A stretch of 64,000 bases of DNA from JAXLRU01 sp046330935. Its GTDB lineage: Bacteria; Actinomycetota; Actinomycetes; Actinomycetales; Kineosporiaceae. The translations under genes and the position numbers were made by a program. This document shows positions 46,866 through 55,171 of the stretch, one piece after another. The stretch spans positions 536,900 to 600,899 of the forward strand of contig JAXLRU010000005.1 in NCBI GenBank assembly GCA_046330935.1. Reading direction: 5' to 3'. The stretch's first letter is position 1; each line of letters starts with the position of its first letter. The notes below the pieces were generated by a model. That model was not told the origin of the DNA. It searched no databases and saw only the letters and a list, made by a program, of their open reading frames with translations.

Positions 46866-46936
46866 GGCCGATCGGTGCGGCCCTCGGCCGTTCGACCGGT
46901 CGGGTGTCGCGACGCGATAATTGTACGCTCAACGAG

Positions 46937-46942
46937 TAGGAT
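46937..46942 (+). promoter_or_regulatory. -10 element of leaderless marR promoter with nearby operator-like repeat
   Basis: TAGGAT is followed by six bases and the GTG at 46949. Immediately upstream TTGTACGCTCAA (46921-46932) is an imperfect palindrome with TTG/CAA ends, like many MarR operators, and would overlap the -35 region. Confidence 0.5.
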
Positions 46943-46948
46943 GGCCGA

Positions 46949-47434
46949 GTGACCCGATGGCTGGACGAACGCGAACAGCGGGCCTGGCGCGCCTACCTCG
47001 CCGGGTCCCGCCTCCTGGCCGCGCAGCTCGAGCGTGAGCTGCAGCGCGACGCCGGGATGCCGCACGCCTACTACGAGATCCTCGTCCGGCTGTCGGAGTC
47101 CCCCGACCGGCGGCTGCGGATGAGCGAGCTGGCCGACGCCTCCGAGTCCTCCCGGAGCAGGCTCTCGCACGCGGTGGCCCGCCTGGAGGAGCTCGGCTGG
47201 GTCCGCCGCGCCAGCTGTCCCACGGACCGCCGCGGCGCCTTCGCGGAGCTGACCGACCCCGGCTTCGCGGCCCTGGAGGCGGCGGCCCCCACCCACGTCG
47301 AGGGCGTCCGCAACCACCTCTTCGACCGCCTGCGTCCCGACCAGGTCGACCAGCTGCGCGACATCTTCGACTCGGTGCTCGGCGGCCTGCGCGAGCAGGA
47401 CGTCGCGGCGCAGGCCGCTCACCCGTCCGAGTGA
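46949..47434 (+). CDS. MarR family transcriptional regulator
   Basis: The 161-residue product has the MarR winged helix: MPHAYYEILVRLSESPDRRLRMSELADASESSRSRLSHAVARLEELGWV, then the wing with RASCPTDRRGAFAELTDPG (the DRR/G signature). Dimerising helices lie at both ends. The ligand is unknown. The operator-like palindrome at 46921-46932 suggests autoregulation and possibly control of the divergent CapA-like gene. Start support comes from the leaderless -10 at 46937. Confidence 0.92.
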   Translation: MTRWLDEREQRAWRAYLAGSRLLAAQLERELQRDAGMPHAYYEILVRLSESPDRRLRMSELADASESSRSRLSHAVARLEELGWVRRASCPTDRRGAFAELTDPGFAALEAAAPTHVEGVRNHLFDRLRPDQVDQLRDIFDSVLGGLREQDVAAQAAHPSE

Positions 47435-47510
47435 CCCCGCCACCACCAGCGGTCACTTCCGCCCGTCCACCGGCCTTCACTCCCTGGCCCCACCGGTCGA
47501 GAATCGACGC

Positions 47511-48755
47511 GTGGACGGACCTTCCCCGCAGCAGGCGTCGGCGCTGACGGCGCCCTCGGGGGTGCCGCCCGTGCCCGCCCCCTCCCCGCCGGGCTCGGGC
47601 GCCCCTGGACGTCGTCGAGGCGCCGGGCCGCCGCGAGGACGACTGGGAGGACCAGGTCGAGCGCCTGCTGCGCCGCCCGGAGAACCTGCGCACCGTCTAC
47701 CAGCCGATCATCGACCTGCGGACCGGGGCGTGCGTGGGGTACGAGGCGCTGACCCGCGTCGCCGAATGGCCCGCCCGCTCGCCGCAGCCCTGGTTCGCCG
47801 CCGCCGTCCGCAGCGGCAAGGGCACCGAGCTGGAGGCCGCCGCGCTCCTGTCGGCCCTGCGCGGACGCGTGGGGCTGCCGGCCGACCGGTTCCTGGCCGT
47901 CAACCTCGGCTCCCAGGCCATCGGCGAGGCCGCGGTCCTCGACCTCCTCCTCGCCCAGGACGACCTGCACGGGCTGGTCACCGAGCTGACCGACGTCCTC
48001 GGCGTCGTCGGCGAGGGCCGCCACGGGCACGCCCTCGCGGCCCTGCGCGCCCGTGGGCTCGCCCTCGCCGTCGATGTGGCCGACGGTGGTCTCCTCGAAC
48101 TGGAGCAGGTGGCGGCCGTCGCGCCCGACCTCGTGAAGCTCGAACGCGGGCTGGTCAAGGGCATCCACGCCGACCCCGTGCGGGAGCGCGTCGTCCGCAG
48201 CGCGTCGTGGGGCTCGCGGAGGGACTGCGCGCGGTCGTCCTCGCCGAGGGGGTCGAGACCCTCGAGGACGCCCGGCTGCTGCAGTACCTCGGCGTCCGGA
48301 TGGGGCAGGGCTGGTTGTTCGGGCGGGCCCGCCCCGGGTTCCTGCCGCCCTCCGCCGAGGTGACCGCCTGGCTGCAGGCCACCTGGGAGGAGAGCGCGAT
48401 GCTCGGCCGGGTGGGGCACCTGGCCGTGCCGGTCGCCCGGGCCGGGGACCCGCTGCCCAGCGGGTACTGGCTGTCGGAGGTGGACGGCGAGGGACGCCTG
48501 CGTCGGCTGCGGTCGGCGGACGGGGCGGTGCTGGTCGAGGCCACCGAGGTGATCCGTCTGCGCGCCACGCAGGACGTGCGGTCCGCCGCCGCGCGGGTCC
48601 TCGCCGCGGGCGCCCACCGCCGCCCCCACGGGCTCGTGGCCGTGGTGGACGACGCCTCGCGCTTCATCGGCGTCCTCGACCCCGACACGCTGTTCCTCGC
48701 GCACGCGCTCGCCCCGGCGGCACCCGGTGCCTCCGCCGAGCCCACCTCGCGCTGA
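47511..48755 (+). pseudogene. EAL domain protein (degenerate) with C-terminal CBS-like region, frameshifted
   Basis: A Pro-rich N-terminus begins at GTG 47511. One base too many at the C run 47602-47605 separates it from the EAL domain (VYQPIIDLRTGACVGYEALTR). A second shift near 48198-48206 restores the first frame, giving VVGLAEGLRAVVLAEGVETLED and MGQGWLFGRARP. EAL and AEGVE motifs are present. The DDFG motif is changed (AVDVADGG) and KID reads KLE, so c-di-GMP hydrolysis is doubtful and binding is possible. The last 110 residues resemble a CBS-type sensor. Corrected length is about 414 residues. GAGAAT six bases before GTG is a weak leaderless-type -10. Confidence 0.82.
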
Positions 48756-48806
48756 CCTGCGCTCGTCTCCACGGGCACGGCCCGGCGCCCGCGCGTCCTG
48801 AGATCC

Positions 48807-48820
48807 GGGACCGAAGGCCC
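48807..48820. promoter_or_regulatory. DosR/DevR-like box, distal copy
   Basis: GGGACCGAAGGCCC matches the core of the DosR (dormancy) operator as known from mycobacteria. Its centre is 63 bases, about six helical turns, upstream of the second box. Confidence 0.5.
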
Positions 48821-48866
48821 GTCCGCGACCCTCCGGTGACGTGGTGAGGTCATCCTCGCCTGTGCT

Positions 48867-48886
48867 CTCGGGACCTTGTACCCCAA
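48867..48886. promoter_or_regulatory. DosR/DevR-like box, proximal copy
   Basis: CTCGGGACCTTGTACCCCAA matches about 15 of 20 positions of the palindromic DosR consensus. With TACGGT (48908-48913) as -10, its centre is near -43, the position from which DosR normally activates. Confidence 0.55.
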
Positions 48887-48942
48887 CCCGGCACGCGTGC
48901 TGCTGCCTACGGTGCTGGGGTCAGGCGAGGGAGGGGCACCAC

Positions 48943-49998
48943 ATGAGCGGACCGATCGGCCGCCGCGACCTGCGCAGCCCGGTCCTCGTCGGCACGGGCG
49001 AGGCACGGGCCGGCGGCGCGGCGCCCTGCGTGCACCCCGTGGACGAGGCCACCTTCGCAGCCGTCGCCGAGGCCGCCCGCTGGGCGCCCTCCATCCACAA
49101 CTCCCAGCCGTGGCGCCTGCGCCGGCTGCCCGACGGGATCGGTGTCGTCGAGGACCCCTCCCGCAGCCTCCCCGTGATCGATCCGCAGGGCCGCGACCGC
49201 ACCATCTCCTGCGGGGCAGCCCTGCTGGACGCCCGGCTGGCCCTGCGGGCGCTCGGCCACCTGCCCGAGGTCGAGGTCCTGCCCGATCCCGCGGAGCCCA
49301 CCCTGATCGGGACCGTGCGCGCCGTCGCCGAGCAGGACCCCACGCCCGCCGACCGGATCCTGCACCGGATGATCCCGCTGCGACGCACCCACCGGCGCGT
49401 CTACCGCAGCCACGTGGTCGCCGAGGAGGACCTCCAGGACCTGCGCGGCGCGGTCGCCGCCGAGGGCGCGCGGCTCACCGTCGCCGACCCGGCGCTGCGC
49501 CGACACCTCGCCCACCTGTTGCGCCGGGCGGCCCGCGTGCAGGCCGAGGACGCCGAACTGCGCCGTGAGGCCGAACGCTGGGTGCGGCGCGACCCCGAGG
49601 ACGCGACGCCCGTCGACGGCGTGCCCGTGGCGTCCCTCGGCGGGTCCCCGTTCGCGCTGGACTCGCTCGTGTCGGGGCCGCGTCCGACCGTGCCGGGTAC
49701 CGACGAGGTGGAGGAGGAGCTGGCCCGCAGCACGGTGCTGGCCATCTCCACCCAGGACGACACGAGGGCCGACTGGGTGCTGGCCGGGATGGCCCTGCAG
49801 CGGCTGCTCCTGGCGGCCACCGCCAAGGGGCTCGTCGTGGGGTTCGCCGACCAGGCGCTGCAGGACCCCGGCATCCGCGACGACGTCGCGTCCGTCCTCG
49901 ACCTCTGGGGTCGCCCCCAGGTGCTGCTGCGGGTCGGCCGCGCCCTCGTGGAGGCTCCTGCCACCCCGCGTCGCCCGCTCGCCCAGCTCGTGGAGTAA
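48943..49998 (+). CDS. Acg family FMN-binding nitroreductase-like protein
   Basis: The 351-residue product resembles the Acg (Rv2032) group, in which two nitroreductase-like halves are fused. N-terminal motifs are RWAPSIHNSQPWRLRR and DPQGRDRTISCGAALLDARLALRALGH. The C-terminal half has VLAGMALQRLLLAATAKGLVVGFADQAL and LWGRPQVLLRVGRA. Acg proteins bind FMN and are thought to sequester it during dormancy rather than act as reductases. The ATG at 48943 follows GAGGGAGGGG. Two DosR-like boxes upstream match the regulation of the mycobacterial gene. Confidence 0.9.
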   Translation: MSGPIGRRDLRSPVLVGTGEARAGGAAPCVHPVDEATFAAVAEAARWAPSIHNSQPWRLRRLPDGIGVVEDPSRSLPVIDPQGRDRTISCGAALLDARLALRALGHLPEVEVLPDPAEPTLIGTVRAVAEQDPTPADRILHRMIPLRRTHRRVYRSHVVAEEDLQDLRGAVAAEGARLTVADPALRRHLAHLLRRAARVQAEDAELRREAERWVRRDPEDATPVDGVPVASLGGSPFALDSLVSGPRPTVPGTDEVEEELARSTVLAISTQDDTRADWVLAGMALQRLLLAATAKGLVVGFADQALQDPGIRDDVASVLDLWGRPQVLLRVGRALVEAPATPRRPLAQLVE

Positions 49999-50001
49999 CG
50001 C

Positions 50002-50823
50002 TCAGCGCACCCGCAGCGCCCAGGCCGCGACGGCGGCAGCCGCCGCGACGTTGAGGGAGTCCACTCCCCCGGCCATCGGGATCCGCACGGTCAGGTCCGC
50101 CGCCTGAAGGGCGTGCGGGCTCAGGCCGTCGCCCTCCGTGCCGAGCACCAGCGCGAGCCGCTCGGGCGGGTCGGCGGCCAGCTCGTCCAGGCTCACCGCG
50201 TCCGCCGTGAGGGCCAGCGCGGCGATGACGAAGCCGGCGTCGTGCAGGCGCTGGGCTCCCGCCGGCCACTCGTCCAGGCGGGTCCACGGCACCTGGAACA
50301 CCGTGCCCATCGACACCCGCACGGAGCGGCGGTAGAGGGGGTCCGCGCAGCGCGGCGACACCAGGACGGCGTCCATCGCCAGCGCGGCCGCCGACCGGAT
50401 CACCGCACCGACATTGGTGTGGTCGACGACGTCCTCCAGCACCAGCACCCGTCGCGCGTCGCGCAGAACGTCGGCGACGTCGGGCAGGACCGGGCGCTGC
50501 ATCGAGGCGAGGGCGCCGCGGTGGACGTGGAAGCCGGTGATCTCGCGCAGCAGCTCCTCGCTGCCCACGAACACCGGTGCGCCGCAGGCGCCGACGTCGG
50601 CGACGAGCTGCGCCATCGGTTCCAGCCACTTCTGCGACAGCAGCAACGAGCGGGGACGGTGGCCCGCGTCCAGGGCGCGCCGGATCACCTTGTCGCTCTC
50701 GGCCACGTACAGGCCGCCGGCGGGCTCGATGCGCCGCCGCAGCGCCACGTCGGTGAGGCCGACGTAATCGGTCAGGCGGGGGTCGTCGGCCTCCGTGACC
50801 GGCAGCCACGTCGTGCCGGTCAC
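50002..50823 (-). CDS. TrmH/SpoU family RNA 2'-O-methyltransferase
   Basis: The 273-residue product has an N-terminal substrate-binding domain (ESDKVIRRALDAGHRPRSLLL) and the SPOUT knot with its three motifs: DHTNVGAVIRSAAAL, VLGTEGDGLS and IPMAGGVDSLNVAAAAAVA. These enzymes methylate ribose in tRNA or rRNA; which RNA is unknown. The GTG overlaps the stop of the TauE gene as GTGA. It is convergent with the nitroreductase gene, three bases away. Confidence 0.92.
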   Translation of the reverse strand: MTGTTWLPVTEADDPRLTDYVGLTDVALRRRIEPAGGLYVAESDKVIRRALDAGHRPRSLLLSQKWLEPMAQLVADVGACGAPVFVGSEELLREITGFHVHRGALASMQRPVLPDVADVLRDARRVLVLEDVVDHTNVGAVIRSAAALAMDAVLVSPRCADPLYRRSVRVSMGTVFQVPWTRLDEWPAGAQRLHDAGFVIAALALTADAVSLDELAADPPERLALVLGTEGDGLSPHALQAADLTVRIPMAGGVDSLNVAAAAAVAAWALRVR

Positions 50824-51605
50824 GAGGTCAACACCCGCACCAGCGCGGCGACGCCGACGACCAGCACCACCGCCCTCAACGCCACCGGCGACAGGGCACG
50901 CCCCACTCGTCCTCCGATCACTCCACCGATCACCGAACCGACGGCGATCAGCGCGACCACCGACCAGTGCACCCGATCGTGGGCCAGCACCAGGAACACC
51001 GCGGCGGCCACGAGGTTCACCCCCGTCGCGAGGATGTTCTTCACCGCGTTGACGTGCTGCAGCGGGCGGTCCAGCGTCACGCCCAGGAGCCCGACGAGCA
51101 CCACACCCTGCGCCGCGCCGAAGTAGCCCCCGTACACGCCCGTGAGCCCCACGGCACCGGTCGTGACCGGCCCCGGCAGGCGGGCCCCCGCCGGCTGCCC
51201 GTCCCCACCGCGCTGCTCCCTCGCCGCCGCGAGCCGGCGCGCGAGGAAGGGCTGGCCCGCGACCAGCAGCAACGCCACCACGATCAGGACCGGCACGATG
51301 ACGCCGAACGCCGCATCGGGCAGCAGCAGCAGGAGCAGGGCGCCCAGCACCGCCCCGGCCAGCGAGGCGGGTGCGAGCCGTGCGACGACGTCACGGTTGC
51401 CGGCCAGCTCGCGCCGGTAGGCCCACGTGGAGCTGAAGCCGCCGCACACCAACCCGATCGTGTTCGACACGTTGGCGGGAACGGCGGGAACGCCCAGCGC
51501 CAGCAGCGTCGGGAAGGTGATCAGGCTGCCCGACCCGACGACGGTGTTGATGGTCCCCGCTCCCACCCCCGCCGCGAGGATCGCCACGGCCTGCCAGATC
51601 TGCAC
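50820..51605 (-). CDS. Sulfite exporter TauE/SafE family membrane protein
   Basis: The 261-residue product has about eight membrane helices in two repeats. The family motif GAGTINTVVGSGSLITFPTLL is at the start and its counterpart GVYGGYFGAAQGVVLV in the middle. The family exports sulfite, sulfoacetate or other organic anions; the substrate here cannot be assigned. TACCCT on the minus strand (51612-51617) ends six bases before the GTG, so translation is probably leaderless. It is coupled to the RNA methyltransferase gene downstream. Confidence 0.9.
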   Translation of the reverse strand: MQIWQAVAILAAGVGAGTINTVVGSGSLITFPTLLALGVPAVPANVSNTIGLVCGGFSSTWAYRRELAGNRDVVARLAPASLAGAVLGALLLLLLPDAAFGVIVPVLIVVALLLVAGQPFLARRLAAAREQRGGDGQPAGARLPGPVTTGAVGLTGVYGGYFGAAQGVVLVGLLGVTLDRPLQHVNAVKNILATGVNLVAAAVFLVLAHDRVHWSVVALIAVGSVIGGVIGGRVGRALSPVALRAVVLVVGVAALVRVLTS

Positions 51606-51611
51606 CCGCCG

Positions 51612-51617
51612 AGGGTA
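51612..51617 (-). promoter_or_regulatory. -10 element of leaderless tauE promoter
   Basis: On the minus strand TACCCT is followed by six bases and the GTG at 51605. Confidence 0.6.
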
Positions 51618-51658
51618 GCCGGGTCAAGGCGAGCCCCCGCGCTGCCGATCCCGCGAGG

Positions 51659-52764
51659 GTGGCCTCGCCCTCTCCCCTCCTGCGTGTCCTCGCCGTCGTC
51701 GTGACGGCGAGCGCGCTCGCCGGTCCCGCCGCGGCCGCTCCTGGACGTGACGCGGCCGGCGCCGACGACCTCGACGTCCGATGGCAGGCCGCCGCCGCCG
51801 GGGTCGAGCAGGCCGAGGCGGAGTACGAGCGTTCCGAGGCGGTCTGGCCGTGGCGCTGCAGGCCCTCGGTCGGTCGTGCTCTTCGCCACCGCCACCGGCG
51901 CCGACCGGGACGCGGAGGCCGCCCAGGCACGGTGGCAGGCCGACCGGGCCGCGCGGGGACGCCTCGTGCGCAGCCTGTACGCCTCCGGGGGGCACCGCAC
52001 TGCTGACCGCGACCGTCATCTCGGCGCCGGACGCCGAGGCCGCCCTGGCGGGCCAGCAGCGATCGCCGGCTGATCGGCGTCGTCCTGGCCGCCGACGCCG
52101 ACGGCGTGGACGCAGCGCCGCCGTCGCGGTCCAGCGGCGCCGAGCCCAGGACAGGCCCAGGCGGCGGCCGACGACGCCGCCGCACAGCTGTCCCGCGCCC
52201 GGTCTCCGGGGACGCCGCGCAGGCGTCCCTGGAGCGGCGCGCTGGCTGCTCGCACAGCTCACCGAGTCCAGCGCGCGCGGAGCGCTCGAGCAGGCCCGCG
52301 ATGCCGCTGCGCAGCTGGCCGCGACGCAGGCGCGCGCCGAGGCGGCGCGGCGGGCGGCGGTGACCAGTGTGGCCGCGGCCGGGATCCCCCCGGCGTACGC
52401 CCTCGACTACCGCGCGGCGGCGGCCACCTGCCCGGGGATGGACTGGACGTTGCTGGCCGCGGTGGGGCAGATCGAGAGCGGCCACGGGCGCAACAACGGG
52501 CCCTCCTCGGCGGGCGCCATCGGCCCCATGCAGTTCATGCCGCGGACCTTCGCCTCCTACGCGGTGGACGGCGACGGCGACGGCACGACCGACGCCTGGA
52601 ACCCCACCGACGCCATCTACACCGCAGCTCACTACCTGTGCGCCACGGGCGGCGGGCAGGGCCCGGACGGCGAACACCGGGCCCTGCTCGCCTACAACCA
52701 CGCCGAGTGGTACGTCCAGCTCGTGCTCGCCGCGCGCTCGTCCATCGCCGCCGCGGCGTCCTGA
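51659..52764 (+). pseudogene. Secreted lytic transglycosylase (SLT), multiply frameshifted
   Basis: A GTG at 51659 opens a signal peptide (PLLRVLAVVVTASALAGPAAA) and a helical domain (VRWQAAAAGVEQAEAEYER). From about 51838 to 52250 the correct reading jumps between frames at least five or six times: GLAVALQALG, then VVLFATATGADRDAEAAQARW, then GTALLTATVISAPDAEAALAGQQ, then LIGVVLAADADGVD. The catalytic part after about 52260 is continuous: MDWTLLAAVGQIESGHGRNNGPS with catalytic Glu, GAIGPMQFMPRTFASYAVDGDGDG and LLAYNHAEWYVQLV. Such enzymes cleave peptidoglycan. The density of one-base shifts, several at G/C runs, suggests poor sequence here, although a decayed gene is possible. Confidence 0.75.
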
Positions 52765-52791
52765 GCCGGCGGTTCGACCGCGGGCCTCAGC

Positions 52792-53676
52792 TCACGGCTG
52801 GGAGTCCCCGCCCATGGCCTGACCGATGCCCTTGAGGGCCGCGGTGAGCTCGGTGGGGACGATCCAGACCTTGTTCGACGGACCCTGCGCGAGCTGCGGG
52901 AGGACCTGCAGGTACTGGTAGGCCAGCAGCTTGGGGTCGGGGTCGCCGGCGTGGATCGCCTGGAACACCGAGGTGATGGCCTGCGACTCACCCTGCGCCT
53001 TGAGCACGGCGGCCTGCGCCTGGCCCTCGGCCCGCAGGATCGCCGACTGCTTGTCGCCCTCGGCGGTGAGGATCTGGGACTGCTTGACGCCCTCCGCCGT
53101 GAGGATGGCCGCCCGACGGTCCCGCTCGGCGCGCATCTGCTTCTCCATCGAGTCCTGCACGCTCGCCGGCGGGTCGATCGCCTTGAGCTCCACGCGGTTG
53201 ACGCGGATCCCCCAGCGGCCGGTCGCCTCGTCGAGCACGCCGCGCAGCTGGGCGTTGATCTCGTCGCGGCTGGTGAGGGTCTGCTCGAGGTCGAGGGAGC
53301 CGATCACGTTGCGCAGCGTCGTCACGGTGAGCTGCTCGATGCCGAGGATGTAGTCGGCGATCTCGTAGACCGCGGCCCGGGGGTCGGTGGGCTGGAAGTA
53401 GATGACGGTGTCGATGCTCACCACCAGGTTGTCGCTGGTGATCACCGGCTGCGGGTCGAAGGTGACCACCTGCTCGCGGAGGTCGACCGTGGCGCGGGGG
53501 CGGTCCAGGAACGGCACGAGGAAGTGCAGGCCGGCGTCGAGGGTGCGCGAGTAGCGGCCCAGCCGCTCCACGATCACGGCGCTGGCCTGGGGCACCACCC
53601 GGATGGTCCGGGCGATGGTGATCAGCACGAACAGCACGAGCAGGCCGAGGACGGCGAAGACGAGTCCGGGTGGCAC
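52792..53676 (-). CDS. SPFH/Band 7 family protein (QmcA-like)
   Basis: The 294-residue product has one N-terminal membrane helix (GLVFAVLGLLVLFVLITIA), an SPFH domain (VPQASAVIVERLGRYSRTLDAGLHFLVPF, then IDTVIYFQPTDP) and an Ala/Glu/Gln-rich coiled coil (about residues 180-240, with EGVKQSQILTAEGDKQSA). These proteins form large rings or microdomains and modulate membrane proteases. The GTG follows GAGGAG. The NfeD-like gene lies immediately upstream, the usual NfeD/SPFH pairing. Confidence 0.93.
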   Translation of the reverse strand: MPPGLVFAVLGLLVLFVLITIARTIRVVPQASAVIVERLGRYSRTLDAGLHFLVPFLDRPRATVDLREQVVTFDPQPVITSDNLVVSIDTVIYFQPTDPRAAVYEIADYILGIEQLTVTTLRNVIGSLDLEQTLTSRDEINAQLRGVLDEATGRWGIRVNRVELKAIDPPASVQDSMEKQMRAERDRRAAILTAEGVKQSQILTAEGDKQSAILRAEGQAQAAVLKAQGESQAITSVFQAIHAGDPDPKLLAYQYLQVLPQLAQGPSNKVWIVPTELTAALKGIGQAMGGDSQP

Positions 53677-53718
53677 GGGAGGCTCCTCAGGGGGCGCGGG
53701 TGGACGAGGGCGGAGGGA

Positions 53719-54209
53719 TCAGGACGAGATCGCCGGTGCAGACGTGCCGGCGGCGCCCGGGGTTGCAGGCGTGGCCGCACAGACCGCGACGGCACCGTCG
53801 ATGGCCACCACGACGACCTCGGACTCCGAGGGAGGACGGCGCCCGGCTGGTCGGCGCGCGCCGACCAGACCTCACCGGCGAGCTTGACCCGCCCGCCCCG
53901 CTCGGTGACGTCGGAGAGCACGAACGCAGTGCGTCCCACGAGGGCGGCGACGCCGGTCAGGTTCGCGGGGGCGGAGCGTTCGAGGCGGCGCTTCAGCGGT
54001 GGGCGGACCCCGACGAGGAGGACCACCGCGGACGCGGCGAACACGACGAGCTGGAGCCCGGGCGAGGCACCCGCCCCGGCCGCACCCGCCGTCACCAGGG
54101 CGGCACCGGCCACGGTGGCGAAGAGCAGATCGAGGCTGAGCACCTCGGCGATGCCCGCCCCCAGGGCGATGGCGAGCCACGCGAGCAGCCAGGCGGTGTC
54201 GGCGTCCAC
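53719..54209 (-). pseudogene. NfeD-like membrane protein, frameshifted near the end
   Basis: The protein has three to four membrane helices (WLLAWLAIALGAGIAEVLSL to LQLVVFAASAVVLLVGV) and then the OB-fold NfeD C-terminal domain (NLTGVAALVGRTAFVLSDVTERGGRVKLAGEVWSAR). One base missing in the G run 53830-53832 breaks it. Restoring it gives PSESEVVVVAIDGAVAVCAAT and a stop at 53719, about 163 residues. NfeD partners with SPFH proteins, and the SPFH gene follows 42 bases downstream. The GTG at 54209 has GGAGGA upstream. Confidence 0.82.
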
Positions 54210-54298
54210 GGCGTCCTCCGTCGATCGGTGACGATCACGGTCCGGCGCAGTGTGTCACGCCGGCCCACCCATGGCGCCGCAGGGCGCTTGCGGTGGTG

Positions 54299-55087
54299 TC
54301 AGCCCTGACGAAGGCGGGCCACCCAACGGTTCCCGACGCGCTCGACGTCCAGCGGCACGTCGAACACCGCCGTGAGGTTGTCGGGGGTCAGCGTCTCCTC
54401 GACGGGCCCGGCCGCCACGATGCGCCCGGCCCGCAGCAGCAGCGCGTGGGTGAAGCCGGGCGGGATCTCCTCGACGTGATGGGTCACGAGGATCAGCACC
54501 GGCGATCGCTTGTCGCCGGCCAGTTCGGCGAGGTCGCGCACCAGCGTCTCGCGCCCGCCCAGGTCGAGGCCCGCCGCGGGCTCGTCGAGCAGCACGATCT
54601 CGGGGTCGGTCATCAGGGACCGGGCCAGCTGCACGCGCTTGCGCTCGCCCTCGCTGAGCGTGCCGAACGTGCGCTGGGCCAGGTGGTCGACGCCGAAGGC
54701 GGTCATGAGGTCGCGGGCGCGCTGCTCGTCCTGCTCCTCGTAGGACTCCCGCCAGCGCCCCGCCACCGCATAGGCGGCCGTCACCACGACGTCGACGACG
54801 CGCTCGCCGGCCGGAAGGGTCTCGGCGAACGCGGCGCTGGACAGGCCGATCCGGGGGCGCAGCTCGAAGACGTCGACGGCGCCGAGCGTCTCGTCGAGGA
54901 CGTGCGCGGTGCCCCGCGTGGGGTGCAGGCGTGCGGCGGCGATCTGCAGCAGGGTGGTCTTGCCGGCGCCGTTGGGGCCCAGGATCACCCACCGCTCGCC
55001 CTCGCGGACGGTCCACGCGATGTCGTCGAGGAGCGTGTGCTCGTCGCGGACCACGCTGACGCCGATGAGGTCGAGGACATCACGCAT
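54299..55087 (-). CDS. ABC transporter ATP-binding protein (stand-alone)
   Basis: The 262-residue product has Walker A GPNGAGKTT near residue 40, a signature LSEGERKRVQ, Walker B IVLLDEPAAGLDLGG and the H-loop VTHHVEEIP. It resembles the YlmA/ModF group of cytoplasmic ATPases encoded without a membrane partner; none is adjacent. I choose ATG 55087 because TAGGGT on the minus strand ends seven bases before it. A GTG 21 bases upstream would place the start inside the promoter. Confidence 0.9.
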   Translation of the reverse strand: MRDVLDLIGVSVVRDEHTLLDDIAWTVREGERWVILGPNGAGKTTLLQIAAARLHPTRGTAHVLDETLGAVDVFELRPRIGLSSAAFAETLPAGERVVDVVVTAAYAVAGRWRESYEEQDEQRARDLMTAFGVDHLAQRTFGTLSEGERKRVQLARSLMTDPEIVLLDEPAAGLDLGGRETLVRDLAELAGDKRSPVLILVTHHVEEIPPGFTHALLLRAGRIVAAGPVEETLTPDNLTAVFDVPLDVERVGNRWVARLRQG

Positions 55088-55094
55088 GCAGCCG

Positions 55095-55100
55095 ACCCTA
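55095..55100 (-). promoter_or_regulatory. -10 element of leaderless ABC ATPase promoter
   Basis: On the minus strand TAGGGT is followed by seven bases and the ATG at 55087. Confidence 0.65.
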
Positions 55101-55171
55101 GGGCACACCGGACACCCTCCCGCCGACGGGGTGGGCGCTGCGGGCCCGGCCTACAGTGGCGCCCATGCGTG

